A stretch of DNA of 41,601 nt, taken from positions 1 to 41,601 of the IMG/VR virus record IMGVR_UViG_3300036852_000185; one strand, written 5' to 3'. This document shows positions 18,601 to 24,870 of this stretch, piece after piece (position 1 is the stretch's first letter; each line of letters opens with the position of its first letter). Position numbers and translations under genes: made by a program. The notes beneath the pieces were generated by a model. That model had not been told where the DNA came from. It searched no databases and saw nothing but the letters and a program-made list of their open reading frames with translations. This DNA is from a virus.

Positions 18601-19828
18601 CGCGCTTCAAGGAATGTGGTCCGTTGCCCGAGCGCGCCCGCTGGGACTATTCGATATGGCGCGCACCGGGAAGTACCGCCAGGTGCTTGCGATGGCCGAG
18701 CTCGACCGCGACCTCAACACCTTCATGCGCGGGTTCCGTGGCTCGATGCACTTCTCCAAGGAGACGGCGGCCCGGATCAAGAACCTGCCCCTTCACGAGC
18801 AGATGGCGTGGCTCGGCAAGCACCCCTCCGAGGCCGTCAAGCTTGAGAACTACATCGACGACATAGCCGGGAATTGGGATGCCTTCACGAGCTTCGAGCG
18901 GTCGTTTTCTCCCGCCCTGATCTTCTTTCCTTTCATCCGCTACTCGCTTCGCTGGACGTTTTGGAGCTTCCCAATGCGCCATCCGGTCAGGGCGCAGATT
19001 CTCTACTTCCTGAGCCAGATGAACGCGGACTCGCTCGAGAAGCTGCTCGGGGCAAAGCCACACACCTGGACCGACTACGCCTTCCCGGTGGTAAACAGAG
19101 GCGGGGCGGTTGAACCCTACGGCACACGCATCTCCCCGGCACTCTCCACGCCTGTTGAGGCGGTTGGGTCGGGGAATGTCACGAGGCTGATGGGAGCAGC
19201 GAACCCCTCCCTCGCACTACTGGTCGAGGCCATCACGGGCGTCAACCCGATGACGGGCGAGCAGGAGGCCAAAGGCGCCGCCGCATTGCATCAGCTTCTC
19301 GCCATGCCAGCGCCGCTTCGGGCGTTGAGTCGTACCCAGCTCGGCCCGGTGAAGGTGCCCAACATCACGGGCGCCTCCACCTCTCCCACCGCACAGGCGT
19401 TCCGCAACATCGACCCGAATCGGAACCTGCGCTCGCTCCTTGCGCCGCCGCTTCCGCTTTCAGCGGAACGCTATCGGATGCAAAATGCCCTCTCCGCGAA
19501 CCTGGATGCTTCCAGCACGATTGACAGCGAGGTCGGCCAGTTTGCCGCCTTGGTGGATCAGTACGGAATGAAGGAAGCCTCCAAGCGATTCAAGGCCGAC
19601 ATCAAGGCAGGCAAGGTTCTCAGCGGCATCAGCGGTGGCTCCGCCGATGCCAAGTTCCAGCGGATTCAGGATCGTTTCTACGAAATCAAGTACGGGACTG
19701 GCGGTGGGGGGGGCGTGAAGGCTCCCTCGAATCCACTGTTCGGCGGATCGGCTGGAAAGTCGGTCTTCGGACCTTCGCGCGGCAAGGGCATCTTCGGCCC
19801 CTCCAAGGGCAAGTCGATCTTCAAGTAG
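15653..19828 (+). CDS. Giant internal virion (DNA-ejection) protein
   Basis: 1391 residues from a GTG whose first base is the last base of the upstream TAG. Residues 1-60 are basic and Pro-rich. There follow long Lys/Arg/Ala helices. The C-terminal third has hydrophobic segments (LLGLSPGWELSQFVAEGLPI and FFPFIRYSLRWTFWSFPMR) that could form membrane-crossing helices. The extreme C-terminus repeats FGPS/GKxIF-type units three times. Size, position last in the virion block and hydrophobic elements match the largest ejection protein of podoviruses, which forms a channel across the envelope. I see no transglycosylase Glu motif, so a lytic function is not claimed. Confidence 0.75.
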   Translation: MPQIGNQTSASQAGIAKGRKRVRRAKPTRVAPPGPRGPTKPPKASTVSHIPHTAGLTPAQTTRKVKRHQQAITKAAEAATKTPEFKKARKAAKPPSPKEQAKIGREYRRYARRTGGTKLSGISKKEQKTYAAQEKLGLTYRPGPGIGKLGIQRVVGKPSAGIQIVRALTGDQPGAQTPTLSEIGNVAATVGLLGAGRVLRAPKIAEDLAASEQRAAEVTRAVEGEQAARDIQGVSRVRKAAQAVKTRGAMKVRRVKSLGTVEGRAASRARTAASVQRKTVKAARAYTHPAVVAPGVHGRINAAIQGHLAALKEDPVGTLATTGRVLPGMIAFPAAVAYAAGKSAVERNPKPLTDEAKGVAAFTKDIGGKLLSGDPQKVKRTVEHDVGLSFVVPIPKLLGGARGTALRAATREKLASATEALPAKRVGPEGRFGFQVSPEKPRAIRRRSAVEGRRVHRRAEHETAYYSNKAVKHARKLTKKKANLPREGEVGPEHAAHAVVKYGVTSHEHIKALKKASNPHEPIEGHVRLSQAIDYLDKHPETLVHPDFQKLTDYLRKAGKATETSERAKWMGIGDLYGRQRPEDMVPVSAHELTAARTREAAWKDVHDRERTIKQLRRNARDARARGDQDASKAAYKRAREVQAGSQALKKALDPYTRPGGSIDIARTKRKPWDNQMVKAYVADVKQVAAERGHAEPVHLPAAGSVISHYKAGEVSARFATGAPAQHTAALDELKADHIDNTLSSVIASGIDRPRRIRAWATSMQQALLREGRPNPEGGNLWTLQSYQDAVRKGEVNPNFYGLMPSRDWKQAAENAFAHEEVQGTKFDELTQVAQDIEQRRQDITGEYARRADEPGTKYVLVHREYMRELDSTLSKPGQIESFLNANSKLWNRVLLGLSPGWELSQFVAEGLPILIAHPEIIYKAPKYIREYNRMTKDDARAWAGLAGEAPRLVESARDLRPDLPENTMADVGRLVKLTERNRALQGMWSVARARPLGLFDMARTGKYRQVLAMAELDRDLNTFMRGFRGSMHFSKETAARIKNLPLHEQMAWLGKHPSEAVKLENYIDDIAGNWDAFTSFERSFSPALIFFPFIRYSLRWTFWSFPMRHPVRAQILYFLSQMNADSLEKLLGAKPHTWTDYAFPVVNRGGAVEPYGTRISPALSTPVEAVGSGNVTRLMGAANPSLALLVEAITGVNPMTGEQEAKGAAALHQLLAMPAPLRALSRTQLGPVKVPNITGASTSPTAQAFRNIDPNRNLRSLLAPPLPLSAERYRMQNALSANLDASSTIDSEVGQFAALVDQYGMKEASKRFKADIKAGKVLSGISGGSADAKFQRIQDRFYEIKYGTGGGGGVKAPSNPLFGGSAGKSVFGPSRGKGIFGPSKGKSIFK

Positions 19829-19837
19829 CGGCGGCCT

Positions 19838-20071
19838 CTAGAAGGAGTAATAGCAGCGGTCGCTGCCGAGAGGACACAGGCTGTCCAGAAGCCCCGGGTG
19901 GCCGAACAGAATCGTCCAAATGATCGCCACGAAAGCGACGGCAGCGATGACGCACAGAACGGCAACCACAACGATCTGCGTCCACCACCAAGCACTTTTG
20001 AGCGCATTCACCACGACCCACAACCCTACACCCAACTTCTGAAAGGCCCAATGAAACGAGCAGATAGTCAA
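19838..20071 (-). CDS. Possible minus-strand membrane protein
   Basis: Up to 77 residues, with TTG 20071 as the furthest start; TTG 20035, TTG 20023 or GTG 20014 are alternatives and none has a clear ribosome site. It has a membrane segment (IVVVAVLCVIAAVAFVAIIW) preceded by Trp/Lys residues and a Cys-containing tail. The third codon positions are GC-rich on this strand, while the + strand frames here read unnaturally. If real, it is an antisense gene at the head of the lysis region. Confidence 0.45.
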   Translation of the reverse strand: MTICSFHWAFQKLGVGLWVVVNALKSAWWWTQIVVVAVLCVIAAVAFVAIIWTILFGHPGLLDSLCPLGSDRCYYSF

Positions 20072-20095
20072 CGTCGGGCCGTGAGGCGGGCGTGA
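20051..20095 (+). CDS. Possible 14-residue leader peptide
   Basis: ATG with GAAAGG upstream opens a 14-codon frame (MKRADSQRRAVRRA). Its TGA directly precedes GTG 20096 of the next membrane protein. It may serve to couple translation into the lysis genes. It overlaps the possible antisense gene. Weak evidence. Confidence 0.3.
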   Translation: MKRADSQRRAVRRA

Positions 20096-20260
20096 GTGAA
20101 TTGGAAAGCAGCCCGCGACACGATCCTGTTCGTATCCGGTCTAGCGGGCGTGGCCTACGAAACCCTGTCCGGCAAGCCGCCGAACCCGACGCTCCTGCTC
20201 TTGTTCGCGGCGATGATGGGCCTGCCCGCGTTTCTCCGCAAGGACGAGAACGGCCGGTGA
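20096..20260 (+). CDS. Small membrane protein of the lysis region
   Basis: 54 residues from GTG. Two hydrophobic segments, DTILFVSGLAGVAYETLSG and TLLLLFAAMMGLPAFL, are followed by RKDENGR. The pattern of a Leu-rich helix ending in GLPAFLRKDE recurs, to my memory, in small membrane proteins upstream of actinophage endolysins. It may be a holin or anti-holin. Its stop overlaps the next GTG (GTGA). It lies in a different frame from a longer opening (20092) that is rejected. Confidence 0.7.
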   Translation: MNWKAARDTILFVSGLAGVAYETLSGKPPNPTLLLLFAAMMGLPAFLRKDENGR

Positions 20261-20535
20261 ACGAGCGAGGCCAGCGTGGCGAGCCGGGTAAGCAGGGCCA
20301 GCCGGGACGTGGTACAACGGGCGGTGCCGGAGGCGCCGGGGGTGCCGGGGGGCGCGGTGAAGAGACAGGCGGGCCGGGCGGTACGGGCGGCGCGGGAGGA
20401 GAGGCGGGTTCCGACAGGCTTCCTGTCCAGATCGCTGAGCCGGGAATCCTGGGCCGCTACACCCGAACCTCGACCTACCTGTTGGTCGTGATCGTGGTGG
20501 AGGTCGCCATATTGATTGTCAAGAGCGGGCCATGA
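20257..20535 (+). CDS. Collagen-like membrane protein
   Basis: 92 residues from a GTG overlapping the upstream stop. Residues 4-50 are Gly-X-Y triplets, first charged (GQRGEPGKQGQPGRG), then a Gly-Ala-rich run. After a short linker comes a membrane helix (YLLVVIVVEVAILIV, about residues 74-88). The predicted form is a trimeric collagen-like rod anchored by one C-terminal helix. It is coupled to the genes on both sides. It could act in lysis or be displayed in the envelope; the function is unknown. Confidence 0.72.
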   Translation: MNERGQRGEPGKQGQPGRGTTGGAGGAGGAGGRGEETGGPGGTGGAGGEAGSDRLPVQIAEPGILGRYTRTSTYLLVVIVVEVAILIVKSGP

Positions 20536-21002
20536 CCCGTGCCCGCGCCTGGATCGCCAATCACAGGACCACCCTCACGTTTGTGGCCTTTGTCGGCGCG
20601 GCCGTGCTCATTCTCTTCACGACCTACCGCGCCCAGGAGGCGATCAACCGGGTCAAGAAGGTCGAGCCGCAGATTGCCTGCATCGACAACGCGCGGTGTC
20701 GGGCTTTCATCCAGCGCGAGATCCGCGCCGCGGTGAAGCCGCTGCGCATCCAACTGCACTTGGATCGCTCGCTCCCCCCGAACCAGCGTCGCGTGGTTCC
20801 TAGTACACGTGCACCTGGAGGAGGTGGTACTCAGCCCTCGGCTCCGCCGAGCCAGCCATTCGGGGGTGGCGGCCCCGGACCCAAACCGCCAGGCAACCCA
20901 CCGAACCCGCCGCCGCCAAAACCTCCACCAGGGCCGCCCCCGCTTTGTATTCGCAATCCGCTCCTGCCTGTGTGCGTGAGCGGACTGCCACCAATTCCCT
21001 GA
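20532..21002 (+). CDS. Membrane-anchored Pro-rich lysis-region protein
   Basis: 156 residues. One N-terminal membrane helix (TLTFVAFVGAAVLILFTTY, residues 14-32) is followed by a helix with Cys (IACIDNARCRAF), then 60 residues of Pro/Gly-rich chain and a Cys-containing end (PPLCIRNPLLPVCVSGLPP). The one-helix-plus-long-outer-stalk form resembles a spanin-like or wall-spanning element. ATG overlaps the previous stop. Position directly before the endolysin supports a lysis role. Confidence 0.65.
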   Translation: MTRARAWIANHRTTLTFVAFVGAAVLILFTTYRAQEAINRVKKVEPQIACIDNARCRAFIQREIRAAVKPLRIQLHLDRSLPPNQRRVVPSTRAPGGGGTQPSAPPSQPFGGGGPGPKPPGNPPNPPPPKPPPGPPPLCIRNPLLPVCVSGLPPIP

Positions 21003-21015
21003 AAGGAGGCCAGAG

Positions 21016-21732
21016 ATGGCCGAGAACGCAAAGGTTCACCGCGACCTGCGGATAGGAGCCAAGGGCGATGACGTAAAGGTGCTCCAAACGCACCTGAACG
21101 ACCTCGCAAAGCAGTTCGACGGGATCACCGAGTTCCACCTGACGACAGATGGCGTTGCGGGGAAGCACACCTTCGCGGCTACCCACCGGATCTCGCTCAT
21201 CCTTGGCCTGCCCTCCTCTCGTCTCAAGGAGATCGGTCCACCGAAGCGCCTCATCGTGGAGCGCGTCCAGACGCTTATTCGTCACCCCGACAAGCGATCT
21301 GACGAGGAGAAAAAAACCGCCGCCAACCGTCGCGAGGAGCTTCGCAAGAAGCACCGAACCCCGCCACCCGCCGGTAACTTCGTCAGCTTCGACGGCCACC
21401 AGGTCCCGCGCTGGATTGCCGAGATTCTCAACGCCGCACGCAAGGCGGGTTGGAGCGGTTCCGTGATCTCGGGCTACCGAACCCCCGAATACTCCACGAG
21501 CCTCTGCGAGGCGATGTGCGGGGCCCCGACTTGCCCTGGCCGTTGCGCCGGCGCGAACTCAAACCACTCCTGCCCGCCGACCCACACCGGCGTTCCGTAT
21601 GAGGGGGCGGTGGACGTACTCGAACCCGCAGGCCTTGAGTCCTACTGCCGAGCTCACACCAAGCCGCTCTACGGGAACGGCTACGCCCTCGGCGCGGCGG
21701 ACTTAAACCATTTCTCCGCAAGCGGGAGATGA
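21016..21732 (+). CDS. Endolysin: peptidoglycan-binding domain plus M15 peptidase
   Basis: 238 residues with an AAAGGAGG ribosome site. The N-terminal region (residues 7-60) has a peptidoglycan-binding repeat (LRIGAKGDDVKVLQTHLNDL, then TDGVAGKHTFAATHR). A charged linker follows. The C-terminal M15-type domain shows VISGYRTPEYS, SNHSC, GAVDV and DLNHFS: the His, Asp and second His zinc ligands expected for D-Ala-D-Ala carboxypeptidase-like enzymes that cut peptide cross-links. Extra Cys residues (CEAMCGAPTCPGRC) may stabilise the fold. It has no signal peptide, so it would need a holin for release. Confidence 0.92.
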   Translation: MAENAKVHRDLRIGAKGDDVKVLQTHLNDLAKQFDGITEFHLTTDGVAGKHTFAATHRISLILGLPSSRLKEIGPPKRLIVERVQTLIRHPDKRSDEEKKTAANRREELRKKHRTPPPAGNFVSFDGHQVPRWIAEILNAARKAGWSGSVISGYRTPEYSTSLCEAMCGAPTCPGRCAGANSNHSCPPTHTGVPYEGAVDVLEPAGLESYCRAHTKPLYGNGYALGAADLNHFSASGR

Positions 21733-21977
21733 AGCCGCCCGTTGTTTACTTCATCGAGAAGATGTGGGGCAACCTCGCATCGCCGGAGGAGATCAAGTGC
21801 CACTACTGCACCACGGTCCAGATTCGAGGCTTAGCGCCTTGGCCGGAAGGCGGTGGTCTCCCCAGCCGCCTCGTTTCCCTCGATGCCTATACGACCATCT
21901 TGCAGCAGATCATCGAGGAGCCGGAGCGGGCGAAGGAGATCGCGGAGGAGGCGATCCCCCGAAAAACCTCGCCGTGA
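21729..21977 (+). CDS. Hypothetical protein with CxxC
   Basis: 82 residues, start overlapping the endolysin stop (ATGA). It has an N-terminal KPPVVYFIEKMWG, then CHYC, a Pro-rich turn, and an acidic C-terminal helix. CxxC could bind metal, but only one pair is seen. Located between the endolysin and holin-like genes, so possibly a lysis regulator; unproven. Confidence 0.6.
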   Translation: MKPPVVYFIEKMWGNLASPEEIKCHYCTTVQIRGLAPWPEGGGLPSRLVSLDAYTTILQQIIEEPERAKEIAEEAIPRKTSP

Positions 21978-22002
21978 CCAACCACTACGAAGGAAGAATC
22001 TC

Positions 22003-22182
22003 ATGAGTCCAGCGAAGAAGAAGCCATCTCGAAAGCCGCATCCGAAGGTGATCGCAGGAACCGTCTCAGCCGGGACCATCGCAGCAGTCCTAGCAATCTT
22101 CGGCCTCCACATCCCAGACGCCGTGGCCGCTCTGGTCGCCGCCGTGGCGAGCTTTGCCGCGGGCTATCTGAAGCCCGCATGA
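22003..22182 (+). CDS. Holin-like membrane protein
   Basis: 59 residues. A basic N-terminus (PAKKKPSRKPHPK) leads into two hydrophobic segments, VIAGTVSAGTIAAVLAIF and AVAALVAAVASFAAGYL, joined by a short turn. This matches small two-helix holins that accompany actinophage endolysins. AAGGAAG precedes the ATG. It would make the membrane holes that let the endolysin out. Confidence 0.78.
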   Translation: MSPAKKKPSRKPHPKVIAGTVSAGTIAAVLAIFGLHIPDAVAALVAAVASFAAGYLKPA

Positions 22183-22185
22183 CCC

Positions 22186-22497
22186 ATGGCGGGATTGGGA
22201 TCGCTCCCCTTCGATTGGGAGCAGGCCGAGTCAGAACCAGCGGCCTACATGGAAATCGAATTGACCGTCGCTCAGTGGAAGTTTCTCTCTGACGTAGCCC
22301 ACCGAGAGCGCTCGCGGCCCAAGGCGAAGGCAGCGAGGGCTCTGTGGGCCTCGATAGAGCGCGAGCTTCAGCTTGCCCGCAGGATGGAAGGCGAGCGGGC
22401 GAGGCTGCCGTGGAGGGAGCTTGAGGCCGAAGCACGGCGCCAAGGCGTAAGCGTCATTGATGTTCTATTCGACCGGGCGCATGGACGCGAAGCCTGA
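22186..22497 (+). CDS. Hypothetical helical protein
   Basis: 103 residues, mostly helical and rich in Arg/Glu/Ala (WREL, RRQGVSVIDVLFDRAHGRE). The start is probably ATG 22186, three bases after the holin-like stop; an internal ATG giving MEIELTVAQW is a possible alternative. Function unknown. Confidence 0.55.
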   Translation: MAGLGSLPFDWEQAESEPAAYMEIELTVAQWKFLSDVAHRERSRPKAKAARALWASIERELQLARRMEGERARLPWRELEAEARRQGVSVIDVLFDRAHGREA

Positions 22498-22651
22498 GCC
22501 GATTTTTAGGTGCCAGCGCTGCTCGGCGTGGGTGCCCCGCGATCCCGATGCCCCCGATGTTCGCCCTTGGTGCCCGGTGTGCGAGCGGAGCAGTCCCGTG
22601 CATCGCGCTAGGCACGTGCCCCGGATGTGGCCAGCGATGAGGGTGAAATGA
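22481..22651 (+). CDS. Small zinc-ribbon protein
   Basis: 56 residues. Two Cys pairs, FRCQRCSAW and WCPVCERS, are separated by about 18 residues, giving a rubredoxin-like or zinc-ribbon knuckle. It overlaps the end of the previous gene by 17 bases. Function unknown. Confidence 0.6.
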   Translation: MDAKPEPIFRCQRCSAWVPRDPDAPDVRPWCPVCERSSPVHRARHVPRMWPAMRVK

Positions 22652-22797
22652 TCCGGAAGTAGCAATACACTCGTTCTCTCGCACCTCCGTGCGAGGATTG
22701 GACTGGACAGAGCGGCCCTTCGCTTCGGCGGGGGGCCGTTCGTCGTGAAGGGGCACTTCGTCATTCCGTCATTGGGCGGCACTACACTTTCTGAAGT
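22652..22797 (+). terminator. Two-hairpin intergenic region after the lysis operon
   Basis: The first stem-loop is 22678-22684 with 22689-22695 (7 bp, CTCC loop). The second pairs 22711-22718 with 22733-22740 (8 bp). No long U-run follows either. A probable terminator or processing region at the end of late transcription. TACACT near 22783 could be a -10 for the next small gene, but no good -35 is seen. Confidence 0.45.
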
Positions 22798-22938
22798 ATG
22801 GATGCCAAGACGAAAGCAGAGATTCGGCTGCTCTGGCCCGAGCTGTGGTTCTTCGCCGAGCTTCAGAAGCCGAAGCCCACAGCGCTCGATGAGCGCCGAC
22901 GCGCGAAGCAGCCAGTGAGCAACGGCAAGGCCGCCTAA
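22798..22938 (+). CDS. Small hypothetical protein
   Basis: 46 residues (MDAKTKAEIRLLWPELWFFA then a Lys/Arg/Pro-rich tail). An amphipathic, Trp-rich helix is followed by a basic end. The sequence reads naturally, but the ribosome site is weak; it might be translated from a short leader after the TACACT box at 22783. Function unknown. Confidence 0.5.
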   Translation: MDAKTKAEIRLLWPELWFFAELQKPKPTALDERRRAKQPVSNGKAA

Positions 22939-23129
22939 GGCCCTCCTGCGCGCTCTCAGGGCCTCTCACGGCCATTCCTGAAGTAACCGGCGAACCTGTC
23001 ATTCAGGATTGCTACGGTGCCCCGCGTCCGAAGCAAGCCAACCAGGAGATTCCTGCTTAGCCCAAGGCCGCCCGCCTAACGGACTTCACCGCGGCGGCAC
23101 CCAACCCCCTAAACGACCAGGAGGCCCGA
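22939..23129. other. Intergenic stretch, no gene seen
   Basis: 191 bases before the secreted Rpf-like gene. CCTGTCATTCAGG near 22996-23008 is a weak palindrome beside a possible TACGGT -10 element. Nothing stronger is seen. Confidence 0.4.
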
Positions 23130-23669
23130 ATGAACCGGACCCCCCGAGTCGGCCTGCTACTTGTCCTAGCGGCAGCGTCGATTCTCTCACTCGCGTCAAC
23201 CGCGCAAGCAGTCCCGATTCATCATCACGTCTACGCCGAGAAGCGGACGGTCGAAGGCGTGATCCTGAAGATCCCGCTCGGCACGGTGGTCTACGACGTC
23301 GCTCCGCGGGATCGGGATGACGATGGATGCGCGAACGCCGACGACACCTACAACGGACCGGGCTGCTCAGCGCCGGAGCCGACTGCCTCGCTAGCTCTCT
23401 CTAGTGTTGTCGCGTCGGCCCCGGCTCCGACTACGGTAGCGCCAGCGGCGGGCGCCTATTCGATTCCGAGCGGAATCGTCCAGTGCGAGTCGGGTGGCGA
23501 CTACTCGGCGGTTGGCCCCGGAACGACGGATGCCCCATACGGGGCCTACCAGATAAAACCCAGCACGGCCTCGAGCTATGGCTGCGATCTCTCGACGCCA
23601 GAAGGCCAGGATGCCTGTGCCGCTGAGATATGGGCCGCCGAAGGATCATCGCCGTGGGCTTGCGCGTGA
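23130..23669 (+). CDS. Secreted Rpf/lysozyme-like protein
   Basis: 179 residues with a textbook ribosome site (AGGAGG). A signal peptide (residues 1-27: RTPRVGLLLVLAAASILSLA, then STAQA) suggests export. After a Pro/Ala/Thr linker, the C-terminal 70 residues read IVQCESGGDYSAVG, then YGAYQIKP and a Trp near the end. The Glu in CESGG is the catalytic position of resuscitation-promoting factors and related transglycosylases. It lies outside the lysis operon, next to the immunity genes, so it may be expressed by the prophage and act on the host wall. It could also be a virion lysin, though the signal peptide argues against this. Confidence 0.75.
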   Translation: MNRTPRVGLLLVLAAASILSLASTAQAVPIHHHVYAEKRTVEGVILKIPLGTVVYDVAPRDRDDDGCANADDTYNGPGCSAPEPTASLALSSVVASAPAPTTVAPAAGAYSIPSGIVQCESGGDYSAVGPGTTDAPYGAYQIKPSTASSYGCDLSTPEGQDACAAEIWAAEGSSPWACA

Positions 23670-23902
23670 TAAGGAAGCCATCCTGAAGTAGCGCGCCGGG
23701 TAGCGCGCTAGGCTGTTGAAACCGATGCCGGGACGCGCCCGGTATGCCGTTAGCTTCGGCGCGGCTCCTTAGCCCGAGTTGGCCGCGGTGCAAGTCAGAG
23801 AAAGTGCGAGGTAGCGGCTCGCGTCCACGGGGTTCGGCTCCCGTGGAGAACTACGGCTCCACTCGACAAGCTCCCGCGCTCTACCGGCGGGGGCTTCGTC
23901 GT
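23670..23902. other. Structured intergenic region between convergent genes
   Basis: At least six stem-loops follow each other: 23689-23696/23703-23710 (8 bp), 23728-23732/23738-23742, 23746-23749/23757-23760, a GCGAG/CTCGC stem, a 7-bp CCACGGG/CCCGTGG stem with an 8-base loop, and an 8-bp GCTCCCGC/GCGGGGGC stem. It lies between the ends of a + and a - gene. It may be a two-way terminator or a structured RNA. Confidence 0.5.
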
Positions 23903-24235
23903 TCAGCCATAGGGTCCGCGGTTCCAACCCGCAAAGCATCGCCAGTCAGAGAGGAACTGGCGGTTGTAGCGGCTCTTCCAGAACACGAGCCGCCTGCACG
24001 CGAGCTTGCGATTGGGCTGGCGGATGATGTAGAGCCACGCTTGGCAACTGATCCCGCCGCTATGCCGGATGCAACGGTTGGCGCCGTAGCGTTTGCAGGA
24101 TTGGTGCTGGTTGCAAACGTGATGGGCGTAGTTGAAGGTTGCGTTCAAGGCGTCAGGACGGCTGATGTAACCCTGTGCCGATGACGCGAGGCCCACAACG
24201 ATGATGACGGTGACGATGACGAGCCTTGCCTTCAT
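23903..24235 (-). CDS. Secreted Cys-rich protein, candidate lysogeny gene
   Basis: 110 residues. ATG 24235 has AAAGGAG seven bases upstream. A signal peptide (MKARLVIVTVIIVVGLASSA, then QG) precedes a mature part of about 88 residues with six Cys (HHVCNQHQSC, NRCIRH, ISCQAW, LACRRL, WRCFAG). It follows the repressor and coiled-coil genes on the same strand, so it is probably made in the lysogen. A role in superinfection exclusion or host surface change is plausible but not shown. Confidence 0.75.
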   Translation of the reverse strand: MKARLVIVTVIIVVGLASSAQGYISRPDALNATFNYAHHVCNQHQSCKRYGANRCIRHSGGISCQAWLYIIRQPNRKLACRRLVFWKSRYNRQFLSDWRCFAGWNRGPYG

Positions 24236-24260
24236 ATTGTCTCCTTTCGTTGGCGGTTCG

Positions 24261-24413
24261 CTATCTAACCCGGTTCGTGCCCACCATTTTCGGCGAGCCG
24301 ATCCCTGATCTGTTTGAGGATTGCTCCATGATGCGTTCGACCATTTCGAGTAGCCGGTCCAGCTTCTCTTCAAGGCAGTCTAAGCGCTCACTCAGGCCAT
24401 CTTCCTCGCTCAA
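24261..24413 (-). CDS. Small coiled-coil protein, possible repressor partner
   Basis: 50 residues from a TTG whose bases overlap the repressor stop (TTGA). Residues 5-32 form a heptad-type coiled coil: LSERLDCLEEKLDRLLEMVE. This closely resembles the repressor's C-terminal helix (AERLSRLEDKMDQILKRL). A short polar tail follows. Translational coupling and similarity suggest it may co-assemble with the repressor and tune its oligomer state. Inference only. Confidence 0.62.
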   Translation of the reverse strand: MSEEDGLSERLDCLEEKLDRLLEMVERIMEQSSNRSGIGSPKMVGTNRVR

Positions 24414-24820
24414 GCTGGTGTCTCCGCCTTTTCTCCGGTGAGCCTCTTGAGGATTTGGTCCATCTTGTCTTCAAGGCGGGAGAGACGTTCGGCGAATTCG
24501 GCTTCCTCAAGTGCAGCGAGGACATCGGGGGTGGCTCCTTTCTCTCTCCCCCGCCACAACCAGTCCGTATCGACCTGGAATAAGTCCGCCAGCTTCTCGG
24601 CGTTCTCGTAAGTCATCGGCTTCGGTGCCGTGGGGGAGAGCCAACCGGCTACTGAGCGTTCCGTGACGTCGCAGTAATCCGCGATCGAGCGATTCGTCTC
24701 TCGGCTCGATTCCTTTAGGTCGCGCGCCCGCGCGCTGATCTCGGCCACTTGCTCCCGGTTCATCACCCAGCGAAGCGCCAAGGTAGGCGGAGTGAGCGGC
24801 TTTTTCAACGAGGCAGTCAT
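24410..24820 (-). CDS. Immunity repressor (HTH, coiled-coil tail)
   Basis: 136 residues from ATG 24820. A helix-turn-helix region (SIADYCDVTERSVAGWLSPT, about residues 46-65) is followed by YENAEKLADLFQVDTDWLW, the XRE-type ending seen in phage repressors. A C-terminal coiled coil (AEFAERLSRLEDKMDQILKR) probably dimerises it. ATG 24850 lies within the predicted -10 box on this strand, so 24820 is preferred; ATG 24763 (MNREQV) is also possible. It is divergent from the Cro-like gene, which is the classical lysogeny switch. No peptidase domain is seen, so induction would not be by LexA-type self-cleavage. Confidence 0.82.
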   Translation of the reverse strand: MTASLKKPLTPPTLALRWVMNREQVAEISARARDLKESSRETNRSIADYCDVTERSVAGWLSPTAPKPMTYENAEKLADLFQVDTDWLWRGREKGATPDVLAALEEAEFAERLSRLEDKMDQILKRLTGEKAETPA

Positions 24821-24829
24821 GAGGCGAGG

Positions 24830-24858
24830 TTGCGTCGTCCGACGGGACATTGTACTAT
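24830..24858 (+). promoter_or_regulatory. Early rightward promoter with overlapping leftward -10
   Basis: TTGCGT (24830-24835), a 17-base spacer and TACTAT (24853-24858) lead to the Cro-like ATG at 24871, leaving a leader of only a few bases. On the minus strand TACAAT (24849-24854) could be the repressor -10, overlapping the + strand -10. Binding at one would block the other. Confidence 0.6.
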
Positions 24859-24870
24859 CGCTATTGCTTC

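Noticed and set aside
19841-19860. GAAGGAGTAAT, like the scaffold gene's ribosome site
   Set aside because: No start codon follows at a usable distance on the + strand.
20092-20256. Longer start for the collagen-like gene
   Set aside because: This part reads as random Arg/Pro/Ser sequence, while another frame gives a natural two-helix membrane protein; GTG 20257 gives the coupled start.
22791-23690. CTGAAGTA at 22791, 22977 and 23682
   Set aside because: Only 8-9 matching bases, without fixed spacing or position relative to genes; may be chance.
23760-23860. tRNA-like D-arm and T-arm sequences
   Set aside because: The putative T stem has an 8-base loop, and no matching acceptor stem exists on either strand.
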